From positions 62,001 to 126,000 of the forward strand of contig JACCGJ010008725.1 in the NCBI GenBank assembly GCA_013407085.1: 64,000 nucleotides of DNA, written 5' to 3'. How positions within the stretch are numbered: the stretch's first letter is position 1; the number at the start of each line of letters is the position of its first letter. Below the pieces are notes generated by a model. It made no database searches. It saw only the letters and a program-made list of their open reading frames with translations, and had not been told where the DNA came from. Position numbers and translations under genes: made by a program. Shown here piece after piece: positions 23,081 through 33,363 of this stretch. The stretch is from Atriophallophorus winterbourni (Eukaryota > Platyhelminthes > Trematoda > Plagiorchiida > Microphallidae).

Positions 23081-23215
23081 ACGTGGGCTAAGACAGATAT
23101 GAGAAAGAAATGGCAGTGAGACTCCGGCGTGTTTCGGCATGCAGCTCACTAACATTCACAAATCAATTAAGCATGGTGTTATCTGCAAAGTAGGGAAGTA
23201 CTGAACGATTGCGTA
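23080..23215 (-). repeat. SINE-X copy
   Basis: Contains AGACTGCACGTGGGCTAAGA, CAGTGAGACTCC-GCGTGTTTC and TTAAGCATGGTGTTA, shared with copies near 25430 and 28800. SINE-X is a label used only here for a family of about 200-250 bp without coding capacity. Confidence 0.55.
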
Positions 23216-23234
23216 TCAGTGCAATAAGTCAGCG

Positions 23235-24260
23235 TGTAGACAACAACCACAAACAATTTGCGGTATTTATTGCGACATAGGACTATATTTCAGAAACCTT
23301 GTAGTCTTACTGCACACAGGCGTCCGTCAACTGGGATCCAGTCCAACAGGGCTACCTTGGCTCGTGCATGGATGTGCTCTCGTGCAGTACTTCTGAGCTG
23401 TGCAGCTAACACCGTGCTAAATCAATTTGCCATTGGTAGTGAGCAGCATGTGCAAATACGTTGGAGTCTCACTACCATTTCGATTTTCATTCTCGTATCT
23501 GTCAAGGTCTGGGCAACCTGAGAGTACCTTAGACCTCGTGTAATCTATGATTGTGGGCACTTTGCCTAGATCGAGCTCGCGATTTCATACAAGCATACCT
23601 CAGCTCTGACACCCAAAACCATTCCAACGGCAGCTTGATCGGATACCGTGTCATCATCATCACTGGACAAACAGAGACAAGATCAAGATATAATTATGTA
23701 TACTCGTTTCCGGTAAGTATCAATCTCAAGGTCATCAATTGCATAAGCCAATGCCGCCGGTAGTCTAATGTGTGCTAACATCCGTAAATTTTAAGCAGCT
23801 AACTTGAACGGTATGCATGGTCGGAAAAGTGTTCTAGTGGCACTAAGAGCAGACGATATATTCGAAAAACAAATAAGTTGGTAGACCAAGATGAAAATGC
23901 TGCATCTATGAAAGGGCTACCAAGTAATTGGCTACAGAACTAAAAAACATTTGCCTGCGGTGCAATAGCACTGCGCATGGAAAGCAGAAAATACGCCAGT
24001 TTAGCAGTTTTAGTATAGTTGTTTGAAGGCGAGACACTACCTAGATTTTCACACCGAAGTAAGGTGTTAGAAAATTAGGCCTTACCCGGAGGGATTTGAC
24101 TAAAGGCCTGGCCAATAAAGCTATTAATTGAGACTGAGGTCACTCGACTTCTATCGACTGACATTACTGGTATAAGTGGTGCGGCTGGTGCCTAGAGTAT
24201 ACCGCACAGCATAGCTTAATGAATCACAGAGGCACACAAACTAGTGCTTTACGCTGAGAT
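23235..24260 (-). mobile_element. RTE-2 5' fragment, interrupted by a SINE
   Basis: 23240-23350 on minus encodes the endonuclease stretch KVALLDWIPV-GRLCAVRLQG, as in the full copy (AALIDWLPVNSRLCAVRLGG near 57570). 23780-24260 matches the 5' region of the copy at 26600-27110, including the decayed leader and the CCTGGCC...GGTGCC 5' UTR. A SINE-X copy sits between at 23360-23590. Not coding. Confidence 0.55.
23360..23590 (+). repeat. SINE-X copy inside RTE-2 fragment
   Basis: TGTGCTCTCGTGCAGTACTT, ACCGTGCTAAATCAATTTG, GGAGTCTCACTACCATTTC, GTCTGGGCAACCTGA, GGCACTTTGCCTAGATC. Plus orientation. It splits the RTE-2 fragment and is therefore younger. Confidence 0.6.
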
Positions 24261-24299
24261 CCAAGCTTAGCACGACGGCGCTGCTATAATCTCTTTCCT

Positions 24300-24715
24300 C
24301 CATCTGTTTAGGTCTGCACGGATGTGCAATTGTACAGTACTTCGTGCTGTGCGGCCAACTCCGTGCTAAATTGATTGGCCAGAGGTAGAGAGCTGCATGC
24401 TGAAATATGCTGGAGTCTCATTACCATTTCCTGCTCTTTTTTCTTCCTCATATCTGTCTAGGCCTGGGCAACCTGACAGTAACATAGCCCACGTGCAGTC
24501 TCTGACTGTGCGGCACTTTGCCTGGATCAGGCTTGTGCTTTCATACCATTCATGCCATACTAATCAACCATATAGCACCTGGGTCCACGTGCAGGCTATG
24601 ACTGTGCGATACATTCTTGATAGAAACTGACAGTAACTATGCTCATGTGCAGTCTGATTGAGCTACACTTTGCCTGGATCAAGCTTGTGAATTCACACAT
24701 GCATACATCATCATG
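24300..24715 (+). repeat. SINE-X copy with tandemly repeated 3' part
   Basis: A nearly complete unit at 24300-24550 (CAGTACTTCGTGCTGTGCGG, GGAGTCTCATTACCATTTCC, GGCCTGGGCAACCTGACAGT, CGTGCAGTCTCTGACTGTG, TTTGCCTGGATCAGGCTTGT) is followed by two further partial 3' repeats at 24585-24630 and 24640-24705. Confidence 0.6.
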
Positions 24716-25259
24716 CATCACTTGGTCTGTGCTTGCGATTTCTTGCATACATGCATATACGGATGTTGTTGTTGGATTTCTTTGAAAATACCGACCAGGC
24801 ATGAACATAAAATGACTACATAATCAGTCAGGAAATATCGAATGATGAGTGAACAGATAAAGTAGGAAAGATAAGCAAGGGCGAGTTTCGCATCAAAACA
24901 TTGCAGTACTTGTAAATGGAGCAAATCATTAAGAAGCCAGATCTCGGAATGAGTTTACAAGATTCACTGTTCTCGTAGAAAGGCTTAGGGCTACAAATCG
25001 GGTGCCGGGAGTCAGTTTTACTTGATACGAAAGATTGTTTTACGTACCAGACATACCCAATCGGTAATCTTAGCAAAATGTTTTTAGTTAAGGACCACCA
25101 TTTGCTAGGTAACCACACCGATTATGAAAAAATAAGGTTGGCGACTATACTCAGCTGTACAGCACCATGTATTCCGATCAACATTTTTTACTATGGAGAA
25201 TGCTTTGAATTTGTGAAACAGCAGAGTTACAAACCAGCTAAGCATACAAAGTTACTATC

Positions 25260-25440
25260 GCTGTAATGTGTTGCTCTCATTCCCCGCGCTAACGCACTAC
25301 AGCCGGTTTCCGGTCGTTTGTTGTCATCAGGTGAAGACAAAAATATTTAGTTCAGTGGCCCTGAAACAGTGGTAAAGTTAGAATGGAAGCCACTCTTTTA
25401 ATAGAAATATAAATATAAATATAAATGGCAGTGAGACTCC
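25260..25440 (-). repeat. Retrozyme-like repeat with hammerhead
   Basis: Minus orientation. The end AATGTGTTGCTC (plus strand, 25265) is shared with 42321. A hammerhead lies at 25295-25334. The body CAGTGGCCCTGAAACAGTGG is shared with 42410-42430. The right end runs into a SINE-X copy at 25425. Confidence 0.55.
25295..25334 (-). ncRNA. Hammerhead ribozyme, ACCGGU type, weak helix II
   Basis: Minus: CAC, CTGATGA, CAACAAACGACCG, GAAA, CCGGCT, GTAGTG. Catalytic boxes are intact, but helix II has lost most of its pairing and helix I has mismatches. Probably inactive. Confidence 0.5.
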
Positions 25441-25545
25441 AGCGTGTTTCACCATAGACCTCACGACCGGTTGCAATTCAATTTAGCACGGTGTTAACCG
25501 TACAGCACAAAAGTACTGCACGATTTTTGAGGGCTACAGAAAGAT
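25425..25545 (-). repeat. SINE-X copy
   Basis: GCAGTGAGACTCCAGCGTGT, GCAATTCAATTTAGCACGGT, AAGTACTGCACG. Reverse orientation relative to 24300. Truncated. Confidence 0.55.
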
Positions 25546-25689
25546 GCAAACTCAAATCGGCCTGAAACGTTCGCAAAACCATGATATCATTAAGCCTGGC
25601 AGCATTCAACTGCCTTGCAACGTTTAGCGCCGAAATGCATCGAGAGCTTAGCACAGACTAACTCATGATCTACCTCTAGACGGGTGCCC

Positions 25690-25830
25690 CAGTATGAAAG
25701 GCAATCTTGGACACTTCCTCTCATATTTGTCTAGGCCTGGGAAACCTGACAGTAACTCACCTACCGTGCAGTCTCTGACTGTGCGGCACTTTGCCTGGAT
25801 CAGGCTTGTGCTTTCATACCATACCGAGAG
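25690..25830 (+). repeat. SINE-X copy
   Basis: CTCATATTTGTCTAGGCCTG, AACCTGACAGTAAC, GTGCAGTCTCTGACTGTGCG, TTTGCCTGGATCAGGCTTGT. 3' half only; abuts the RTE-2 fragment at 25830. Confidence 0.6.
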
Positions 25831-27130
25831 CAATATGGTTAATTTGCGTGAACAAGGCCGTCGATGGAGATTTCCAGGTGGAGCAGTGGCGCTTCGAATG
25901 GCGGAAGTTCGTGGTAGCAAGGTAGTCTGTTCTCTGAACACAAGCTAAGTTATCTTTTGCCCTTGTCATTACGATGACAATCGAGACCAAACCTTCCACA
26001 AGCAAAATGCTAGTTTAAAGATAGACAACTTACAAGTTCATTCGTGTCTCAAGCTAAAACAATTATGTCACTCCTCGATGCAAGTCTAATGAGTTCTTGT
26101 AATCTTCCATAAAACTCATCCTTGACAAGTTCAGAGCTACAATTAATCGGTGCATAGGCAGCAACCACAAACAGGTTGCGGGGTTGATTGCGAAATCAGC
26201 CTTTCTTACACGAACCCTGTAGTCTTACTGCACAAAGGCGACTGTAGACTGGGATCCAGTCTAACAGTGCGACCTCAGCTCGCTCACTTAAGACGATTCC
26301 GACACCAGCATGACCAGATATCATGGCATTGTCATCAGTAAATAGGCGTAGATAGTGTGACCTGAGTAAGTTAGAAGAATTAGACAATCGCGTAACAGAG
26401 CTAGAGTTATGCATGCGTGTTTCCGACAAACAGCAAATATCAACATTGAGGCTATTAAGTGTGCGAACCAAGGCTACCTGTTGTTCGACGCTAGCTAAAG
26501 TCCGAGTGGTGCTAGGGACGCCGCTTTGTACCCAAATTCCTAAGAATCTTCATTGAAGCCGACTCATCATCCAGGAGGAGATAGTCGCACAAAAGTAAAA
26601 AGTAATGTAGCTAAAGTCCGAACATTAAACGCCGCTAATTTGAATGGTACGCGCGGGCAGAAGAACGCTCTGGAGGCATTTGAAGCAAGCAAAATATTCG
26701 AAGTGGAAGAATTTGGAAACCTCGATGAACAAACTGCACTTCTGTCAGGGCTACCCAAATAACCACAAAACGGAAAACAGTTACTAAAAAAGTTTGCATG
26801 CAGAGTGAGATCATTGAAAGCATTGTGTGCAGAGAGTTTGGGAGCAAGGGATCTGTCATTTTTACCTGGATTTTCATAATTGCTTGTGGGCGTGATACTA
26901 CCCGGTTGCCCAGGCTGAAGTAGGGGTTCGGCTTAGGGGGCCCCACCCAGAGCCTTTGGCTAAAAAGCCTGAACCACTAGTCAGTGGGGTGAGACTGAGT
27001 TTGTCTGACCTCTATCTATCGACCTTACTGGTATGAGTAGCTCTGCTGGCACCAAAATACACCACACAGTATAGCTCAATGGGTCATGGAGGTACACAAA
27101 CCATCGCAACACGTTAAGGTCCAGTCTCAG
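25830..27130 (-). mobile_element. RTE-2 5' fragment with internal deletion and a ~90-bp insert
   Basis: Minus: 5' UTR (27110-26890, ending PKPNPYFSLGNRVVSRPQA in one frame), start of the ORF (26650: PFKLAAFNVRTL), endonuclease (26471-26196: SLNVDICCLSETRMH, AGVGIVLSERAEVALLDWIP), then a jump to the end of the domain (25960-25830: NFRHSKRHCSTWKSPS, INHIA). An extra segment of about 90 bp between AAFNVRTL and LNVDICC (about 26517-26602) is also found at 63000-63095. Pseudogene. Confidence 0.65.
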
Positions 27131-27753
27131 TGCGTATGTATGTATGTATCTAGCCATCAATAAATCATCCTATCTATCTGCCTGTCTGTTTATCACAGAC
27201 ATAATAACCACAAACTTAAAACTTGAAATATAGTAATAAAAAGATGTTTGTTCCATGTAGGTTCCAGCTGATCAGTTTTGATGACGAAAAGAACGCAATC
27301 TACAACTATCGAGATGCTTTCTTGTGACGCGTATAATTTCCGATATTATTAATTTAACGGGATGTATGAATGCTAGGCTATGGGCTGCAAAGATGCGCTT
27401 GAGTGAAAATTGGTTTGTATGTTTAGTCTTGAAGGTACAAATATTGGCGAAGGATTCGTGCAGCTATGTGCACAAACTCGATTTATTAGCAACACAAAGA
27501 AGTGTTAAAGTGCAGCTAAGTTGCCACAAGATGAAAGCCAACCTTCATTCCGAACTGGCCCCATGATTATTACTGCTCCTTGGACTGGACTAGCACAACT
27601 GTGGGAACACTCATATAGATTGTAATCTTGTTCTTTGCGATGTAGACATAGTAATCGCCCTTCGAATGGAAACAAATAGCATTCGAAAAGTTCTCTCCGT
27701 ATTCAATATTCGACTTATAAGTTTCAAAAAATATACGATGATTTTATTTCCAG

Positions 27754-27953
27754 TTTGTTTGATTGCTACAGAGATCGCGGGAATCACGCGGAAAGACGCG
27801 GTATCGACCTGTGTAATCACACACAATCAGTATCAAGGTCAAACTGGGTTTCGTAATGCTCAACTGGAAAGCTTCGTCAGCAGCATCAAATGCATTCTGT
27901 ACGTGAACAAAATGAGTAGCGTAGACGCGTATGGAATAGATTCAAATAAGGTT
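27754..27953 (+). CDS. Candidate exon, unknown protein
   Basis: Between an acceptor-like TTTTATTTCCAG and a donor-like AATAAG|GTTCGC one frame is open for 66 codons (start CLIATEIAGITRKDAVSTCV, end SSVDAYGIDSNK). No family is recognised. It lies on the plus strand inside the intron of the minus-strand EF-hand gene. A second frame is also open for part of the stretch, so it may be chance. Confidence 0.2.
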
Positions 27954-28239
27954 CGCGTTTGAAGATTAAAATGGCGGCTAAACGGAAGTAGCAAACGATT
28001 CTGCGAAGGTCCATAAACGCTCCAACTTATTCAGTAGACATAGCATCAAAATTGGAAGTACTCTAGCTATTATTCAGAATCGTGCCTTTCAAGCTGTGCT
28101 GGTCATGTTCGAGAAGTTACCTGATAAAGACTGCGTCTACCATCCTTATATCTCCCGACAACGTTTACAACTGTGCCACTCTTATCCGCGACCAACAACA
28201 GCCATGTTTTTAAATTTCAGCAAATCAAAATTGAATTAT

Positions 28240-28440
28240 TAAATGGGGCAGAAATTTTATTACACTGCATGTACTTTATACACTCAGGTACTGGTGTGCT
28301 ACGAAGACGTTTTTGAAAAAATGCCATTCAAAGTGGGTTCAAACAGGTATGTCCGATTTCACCTTTTCTGCTCAAATTTGTTATTGCTGCCATTGACGGC
28401 ACATGAACTTCTGGAGTTCCCATGCTGCTACATGGTAGTT
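28240..28440 (+). mobile_element. RTE RT fragment
   Basis: Across two frames: YEDVFEKMPFKVGS then SGFKQVCPISPFLLKFVIAA, matching RT motif SGVRQGCPISPFLFNFAID of the copy at 59320-59370. About 65 codons survive with a frameshift. Confidence 0.55.
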
Positions 28441-28769
28441 TTGTGGTTTGGTGTGCATGCATATTGAGAAACTAAGGTTATAAAACATTTGGCATTGAGC
28501 CAGCATTCAGAATGTATGTGTACATATGTGGTTTCGTTAATCAATTTAATACACTATTTGACAATACTTGTTTTATTTCACACAGATTAACGAAAATCAA
28601 TAAAACCATAGATTAACTGCATAAATTTTAGATAACCAGAATAGATAAAGTTAGTGGTCGTACATAAACAAATATCACACTTGTATCCTGTAAAAAATAG
28701 GCGCATCAGGAACAAATCTACGCCGTTCAAAAAACCCTCAAATAAGCAGGAATCTTCAATTGAAATTGG

Positions 28770-28990
28770 AAACACTTTTTGTCTGTATGAAAGCACAAGC
28801 CTGATCCCAGCAAAGTGCCGCACAGTCAGAGACTGCACGTGGGCTAAGATACTGTCAGGTTGCCCAGGCCTAGACAGATATAAGAAGAAAAAATCGAAAT
28901 CGAAATAATAGTGAGACTCCAGTGTGTTTCCGAAGGAAGCTCACTACCGTCTAACACAAAAACCTTAGGCACAGAATTTTTAAACCCATC
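28770..28990 (-). repeat. SINE-X copy
   Basis: Reverse orientation: GAAAGCACAAGCCTGATCC, AAAGTGCCGCACAGTCAGAG, GGTTGCCCAGGCCTAGACAG, then GTGAGACTCCAGTGTGTTTC. The AAAAATCGAAATCGAAAT run in the middle is A-rich. One of the better preserved copies. Confidence 0.6.
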
Positions 28991-29233
28991 AACGAGCTTC
29001 ACGAATCTCTTAAGAAACCGTCGAGGCCTGGGAAACCTGATCGTGGTTTAACCCGCAGGCATTTTGTGAATGCTGGGTCTCAGGCTTAACCATGTGATTC
29101 ACGAATAAAAATATTATGTATTGAGACTTTCACATGGGTGAAACTTGTGAAGGCTACATGTAATTAAATAAACCGAAATTAATGAATAATTTAAATAAAC
29201 GTCAGACAAACTTTCACACATAGATACACCAAC

Positions 29234-29547
29234 CTGAAGGCAAACACAAGCCAAAATGAAATCGTCAAACGCGATTTGACCGCATCGATTGCGATCGAAT
29301 TTTCGAATCATGAGCTGAATAAATTGCGGAGACAGACGAAAACCAAAACTAGTCAACGCATTGGATAATTCTTGCGAACTGATGGTCCCTGAACGGTCCA
29401 TATCAAACTGTCGGAAACAAGCAGACCAGCGTTGCACGTAGTTGAACAGTTGGCAAAACTCCGAGTAATTCATTGTGCCATTCATATCTTGGTCGAACAT
29501 GGACATCATCAGGTTGATGGTTTGTATGTTGAAGTTCGTTTGCAAGC
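29234..29547 (-). CDS. Penta-EF-hand protein (ALG-2/PDCD6-like), internal exon
   Basis: Calcium-binding adaptor of the ALG-2 type: members bind calcium, dimerise and dock to ESCRT/COPII partners. Minus strand: acceptor CCACCAACCCAG at 29548, donor CAG|GTTGGT at 29233, 314 nt, phase 1 in and phase 0 out. Three EF-loops are readable: DQDMNGTMNYSE, DMDRSGTISSQE and DRNRCGQIAFDD. The connecting helices FGFRLSPQFIQLMIRKFDR and FNYVQRWSACFRQFD match the family pattern (FGYRLS..F..LIRKFDR). It joins the exon at 20679-20780 in frame. 5' exons with the first EF-hand were not found between here and 30.8 kb and may lie outside the window. Peflin or sorcin/grancalcin relatives are alternatives, but length and motifs favour ALG-2. 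Confidence 0.88.
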
Positions 29548-29749
29548 CTGGGTTGGTGGAAAACAAACAATTTTCTCTAGAGGAACGTAATGGATTCAAA
29601 GAAATAATGTCGAAATAATAAAAAGGTAAATATTGGTATACTTAACAACAAGCCTTCACAGGTTGAAGAAATTTGAAACGAAAATTTATTTATGCTATGA
29701 ACATGGATATAAATGTGGAGATGTGAGCAACTCAATACTTTGATCGTTC

Positions 29750-29845
29750 ATGACGTCTAATTCACTTGAGGAGAAATCACTGTGATACACTAGTTAAACA
29801 CCGTGGTTTGTTGTACAAACCCTATTTATTAAGTAAACCATCTTT
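29750..29845 (-). repeat. Retrozyme body fragment
   Basis: Minus GGTTTGTACAACAAACCACG...GTGTTTAA...ATCACAGTGATT corresponds to GGTTCGTACAACGAACCACG at about 42475-42494 and the following ATCACAGTGATTC. No ribozyme remains here. Confidence 0.45.
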
Positions 29846-30829
29846 CCCAAATAGTCTAAAAAATCCCGAAATAATAGGAAAAACATATTCCTTCTGAAGC
29901 ACATGTCCAGCTTCCGAGATAGTTTCTACCAAATACGACAGGAAGACGATAGACATACAAAAGCACTTGAAAAGATTTTTACGTTGGAAACGTGATTTTG
30001 TAATTGTTTTGTTTTTGAAAGTTATGACCTAATGAAATAGCATGCAAATTTATGATACACACAATAAATTTCGATGGCAACAGCTCCTAATTTCCAGTCG
30101 TCATGTGAGGTTTCCAATCATCTGTTAGGCGTTTTTTGAAAAAAAGGTTTTTTCAAATCAACAAAATAAATAAATTCGGCATTTAATAAAGTGGTTGTTT
30201 GGCCAAACCAATAATAGAGTATGGCAACAAGGCAAGTGGCGAGGTGGTCATAGAAAATTTTCTGGCAATGACGAACGAGTAATCACCCACACTTTCTTCA
30301 GCCCATGGCCATCTGGTCCCAACATAAAACCGTGGTATAAAACTAGTTTCTATCGCTAGCGTAGAACATTGAAATTCTCTTTACACATTATCCAATACCA
30401 TGAAGCGCAACCGCTACGTCACCTACAACAAAGCAGCAAACGAAAATGCAATGTTCATAGATATCAAACAACTAGTGTAATAATAGTCCAAGCTGAACGA
30501 TAAGCAGATATGTTTTGCATTGATCGATAGGATTAATAATTTAGATTGGAAAACATCGCGGCGTACTAGAGTTGAACCAAGCCATTTTGAAAATCCAGGA
30601 CAGTCCAGAAGTTTGATTCATCAGCAACCATTATTTAATACGTTAGAAGCACATCGAAAAGTTTTTTAACGAGATCTTTAAACTAGGATAAAAAATGTTA
30701 AAAACTCCCGTTGATCTAGCATACAAGTTTTGATTGACCGCGCCTTCGTCTGTGTGATCTCCGAGGAGGTGGAAGAGTTACTTTTATCAAGCATTATTAT
30801 TTCCTAAGTTTGACGATAATGCACATTAC

Positions 30830-30993
30830 CCATGTATATATCAAATTGCAAGCCTGTACAGGCGAAATATGCTGCTATGCACATAGAGCTTGTGTCGGCA
30901 CTGAATAGCGTGATAGTTACACGTCTGTCAAACTCAAAATCTCTAATAGGTAACTGGCGTCTTACACACTGAGCATAATCATCAACGTAGGTA
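30830..30993 (-). CDS. Trypsin-like (S1) domain, second visible exon
   Basis: Minus strand, acceptor TTTCTGCGAG at 30994, donor G|GTAATG at 30829, 164 nt. The reading TYVDDYAQCVRRQLP ... DRRVTITLFSADTSSMCIAA, then YFACTG, fits the part of an S1 protease after the catalytic aspartate, with cysteines where C122 and C136 are expected. Phase agrees with the donor of the exon at 32338-32538 (two leftover bases plus one). The usual GWG after the second cysteine is not present. A divergent or inactive homologue is likely. Later exons with the active-site serine were not identified with confidence. Confidence 0.4.
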
Positions 30994-32337
30994 CTCGCAG
31001 AAACTTATATGCTGTTGGTGGTTAGGCGAACTTTCTCCGTGATTAGTCTTGCGATATTCAAAATTAATTTTGCTCTCCTGCCATGATTATTCTTGATTAT
31101 AGACCGCTTGTCTGCTATTCGATTTCAAAAGGTGAGCAAGCTATACTGCAGAACGTTCAGAGCATAAAGACAACGTAATTCTCAGGTGAGATGTTGAACC
31201 TTTACTCGCTTGATTATCGACGTAAACTTAACTCGGCGGAGATGTGAACAGAATTTACAGGAATATTTTTATTTGAGATAAAATTAAACGACTATCAGTA
31301 CAATACGCGGAAGTGCTCAAATATTTGAATGGTACAGTTTAAAATATACTTGCAGTTTTGTCGGAGGATGTGAGCTGCATTAAATTATCTTCGTTGATGC
31401 AGTCCAGTCATTGACAAGATCGCCATTTAGAGGAATTTACCGGTGTATCCATTATTTTAAACAGTCGAAAAGTATTTTTCAAGTAAAACTTTGAGCTGCT
31501 CTTTCGTGTCAGCAGCAAAAAATGTTCATACCAGGATTTCAGATTTAATTATCATTGTGGATAATGTAAATATTGCGCAGCAAGCCGCTGAGTTATTAGT
31601 TTCTGGAGATTCATAGGATGACATCAGGTTCTTATATTTGTAAGCAGAAACATTTTGACAGCACAATAGCGTAGTGCTACGGCAAGATCCGCCTTGTTAC
31701 CAGTAAATAATAGCTGTTCAAACGATACTCAAGTTGGATCAAGCCGAGTTTCTTTAACATTCGTCAGAGCTCAATCGTTTAATTATAAAAACCCTCTTTT
31801 TAGCACAACACTTCAATTCCTCTAGCGTGTTACATTCTCTCGTGGAGTGAGTATACAGCTGAAAGTCTGTAATCAATTGTCCGTGTGATGTGCGCGACAA
31901 TAGAACATCAGCACAACGAACGATGCACGAATTGACATCAAAAACAGTTTGTATTCCTTATCCTCTGATAAATGTCAGCTGCGGTTTTTACTAAACTACA
32001 TGCTATCACACCTTTTCAGAAGCGACTATTCGAATCGCATTAATTTCAATGTAACATTGTCGAGGTCGAACATCTCAGCAAATATCTCCATATCATGATG
32101 TTTAACGGCTAACATCAAACATGCTAACCGACTACCTGATAAGAATAGATCATAAAATTGTAAATTAGATGGAAAACCCGAAAAGCGCGATTATATTTGA
32201 TGTTGAAAATGCGTACAATAACTTTTTATAATGTACATACCATTTTTTAATGCGCATTGAAGTTCAGCAGCACAAATTGAATTATTATTATTACGATCCA
32301 CCCTTTAAAATAAAAATATAAAATTCAGAACACATAC

Positions 32338-32538
32338 TGCCGGAATATTTGCTGCAATTGCATATCATTCATCATTTTAAATGTTATGACGGATTGAAAA
32401 ACTGCGCGGCAAATAGAGCCTTCACCGAAATTCTGTTGATGCACTACAAGTTCAAGCTCAAATGTAAGTTGCATTAAACTGGAGGAGGCTGATAGCACAT
32501 AGTTTTTCCAGAGAATTGCTGTTGCACAACCGGAATTT
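32338..32538 (-). CDS. Trypsin-like (S1) serine protease homologue, exon with His/Asp region
   Basis: Minus strand, acceptor TTTACCTTTTATAG at 32539 and donor A|GTATGT at 32337, 201 nt. The reading NSGCATAILWKNYVLSASSS resembles the S1 block CGGSLI..YVLTAAHC, and KMMNDMQLQQIF resembles the NDIALLKL block with the catalytic aspartate. The histidine of TAAHC is replaced by serine, so the protein, if made, would be a pseudoprotease. Such secreted S1 homologues are known in many animals. The family call rests on spacing and a few motifs, not on a search. The exon ends only about 60 bp from a CR1 3' end. Confidence 0.5.
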
Positions 32539-32599
32539 CTATAAAAGGTAAACACAAAGCATGTTTCACAACGCGGTATGTTCAAATTCATTATCAATA

Positions 32600-33180
32600 T
32601 TTCAGTTCAGTTCAGTTTACACAGGACGATATGTGGCAGAGTCGCCAATCGAGCGTCCAGAATACTTCCGGTGGTAAGCCAAAAAGGCGTCCACCACTTC
32701 GAACAGTAGGTTCAATATTCTTCTGGTATGACTTTGGCTGGAATGCAACAGAAAAACTCACCTTACCAAATAGGTGAGGAGAGACATTAGTGCGTTCCAA
32801 CGACAAATTGAAGAACAACTATAAAATCAGGGATAAAAATTGGGAAACACAGAGCGCCAGGTTGGGTCTAGTCTATATTTGAAGCACGTTACTTAAGTAT
32901 AACAAACTATCTCTTCGGGCAGACAGTTCAGGTGATTCACTACCCTTTCGCTAAAGAAGTGCTTACGTGCATTAGACCTGACATGTTGCTCTGCCAGTTT
33001 CAGTGAATGGCCTCGAGTACCTACTACTGGCGCGAGAGCATACATATCAGCCGGATCAATAGAACTAAAGCCTCTAACGATTTTAATGGTCTCGATCAGA
33101 TCCCCGCGTAGTCGCCTTCTTTTTAGCGAAAAGAGATCTAGACTCCACAGTCGTTGTTCATACGACTTCCCAGATTGCCC
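32600..33180 (-). mobile_element. CR1-I: C-terminal region and 3' UTR
   Basis: Minus: SYEQRLWSLDLFSLKRRRLR then VGTRGHSLKLAEQHV, RKHFFSERVVNHLNCLPEEI and a stop near 32900, followed by a 3' UTR ending in the short tandem ACTGAACTGAACTGAA at about 32602-32617, a typical CR1 tail. The C-terminal block is intact over about 80 codons. Only the last part of the element is present. Confidence 0.75.
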
Positions 33181-33199
33181 TTGTAGTAGACCAGATTAC

Positions 33200-33363
33200 T
33201 ACAATAATGTCCCCAAGAATGTTGGAGAAAAGGCACAGGAGATGAAAGGTTTATCGCGGTAGCCAAAACGTGTACAAAGCGTTTACGATGCACGCACGAA
33301 CGAACGGAAGTAATAATTGCCAAGGTCAATGTTTTGATAAGGAAAAACAAGCAGTGTTACACA
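33200..33363 (-). mobile_element. Probable Gypsy 3' LTR with polypurine tract
   Basis: On minus, GGAGGGGGGC at 33373-33364 is a polypurine tract directly followed by TGTGTAACACTGC, a TG-starting LTR edge at 33363. The distal LTR end is unclear because it runs into the CR1-I C-terminal sequence somewhere near 33180-33210. No second LTR was found. Confidence 0.45.

Larger units (their letters stand above)
20781..29233 (-). other. 8.45-kb intron of the penta-EF-hand gene
   Basis: Bounded by donor CAG|GTTGGT at 29233 and acceptor CACAG at 20781. It contains two decayed RTE-2 copies, an RTE RT piece, at least six SINE copies and a retrozyme-like repeat, which account for much of its length. 21140-23080 shows nothing recognisable. 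Confidence 0.7.

Noticed and set aside
30570..30640. Possible protease active-site exon (ADESNFWTVLDFQNGLVQL on minus)
   Set aside because: It loosely resembles the GDSGGP...C..NG block, but it is too short, lacks splice signals and ends in a stop after 22 codons.
31780..31960. Cysteine-rich open stretch on minus between the two protease exons
   Set aside because: It is open for about 63 codons but lacks a good acceptor, and the phase of the flanking protease exons already agrees without it.
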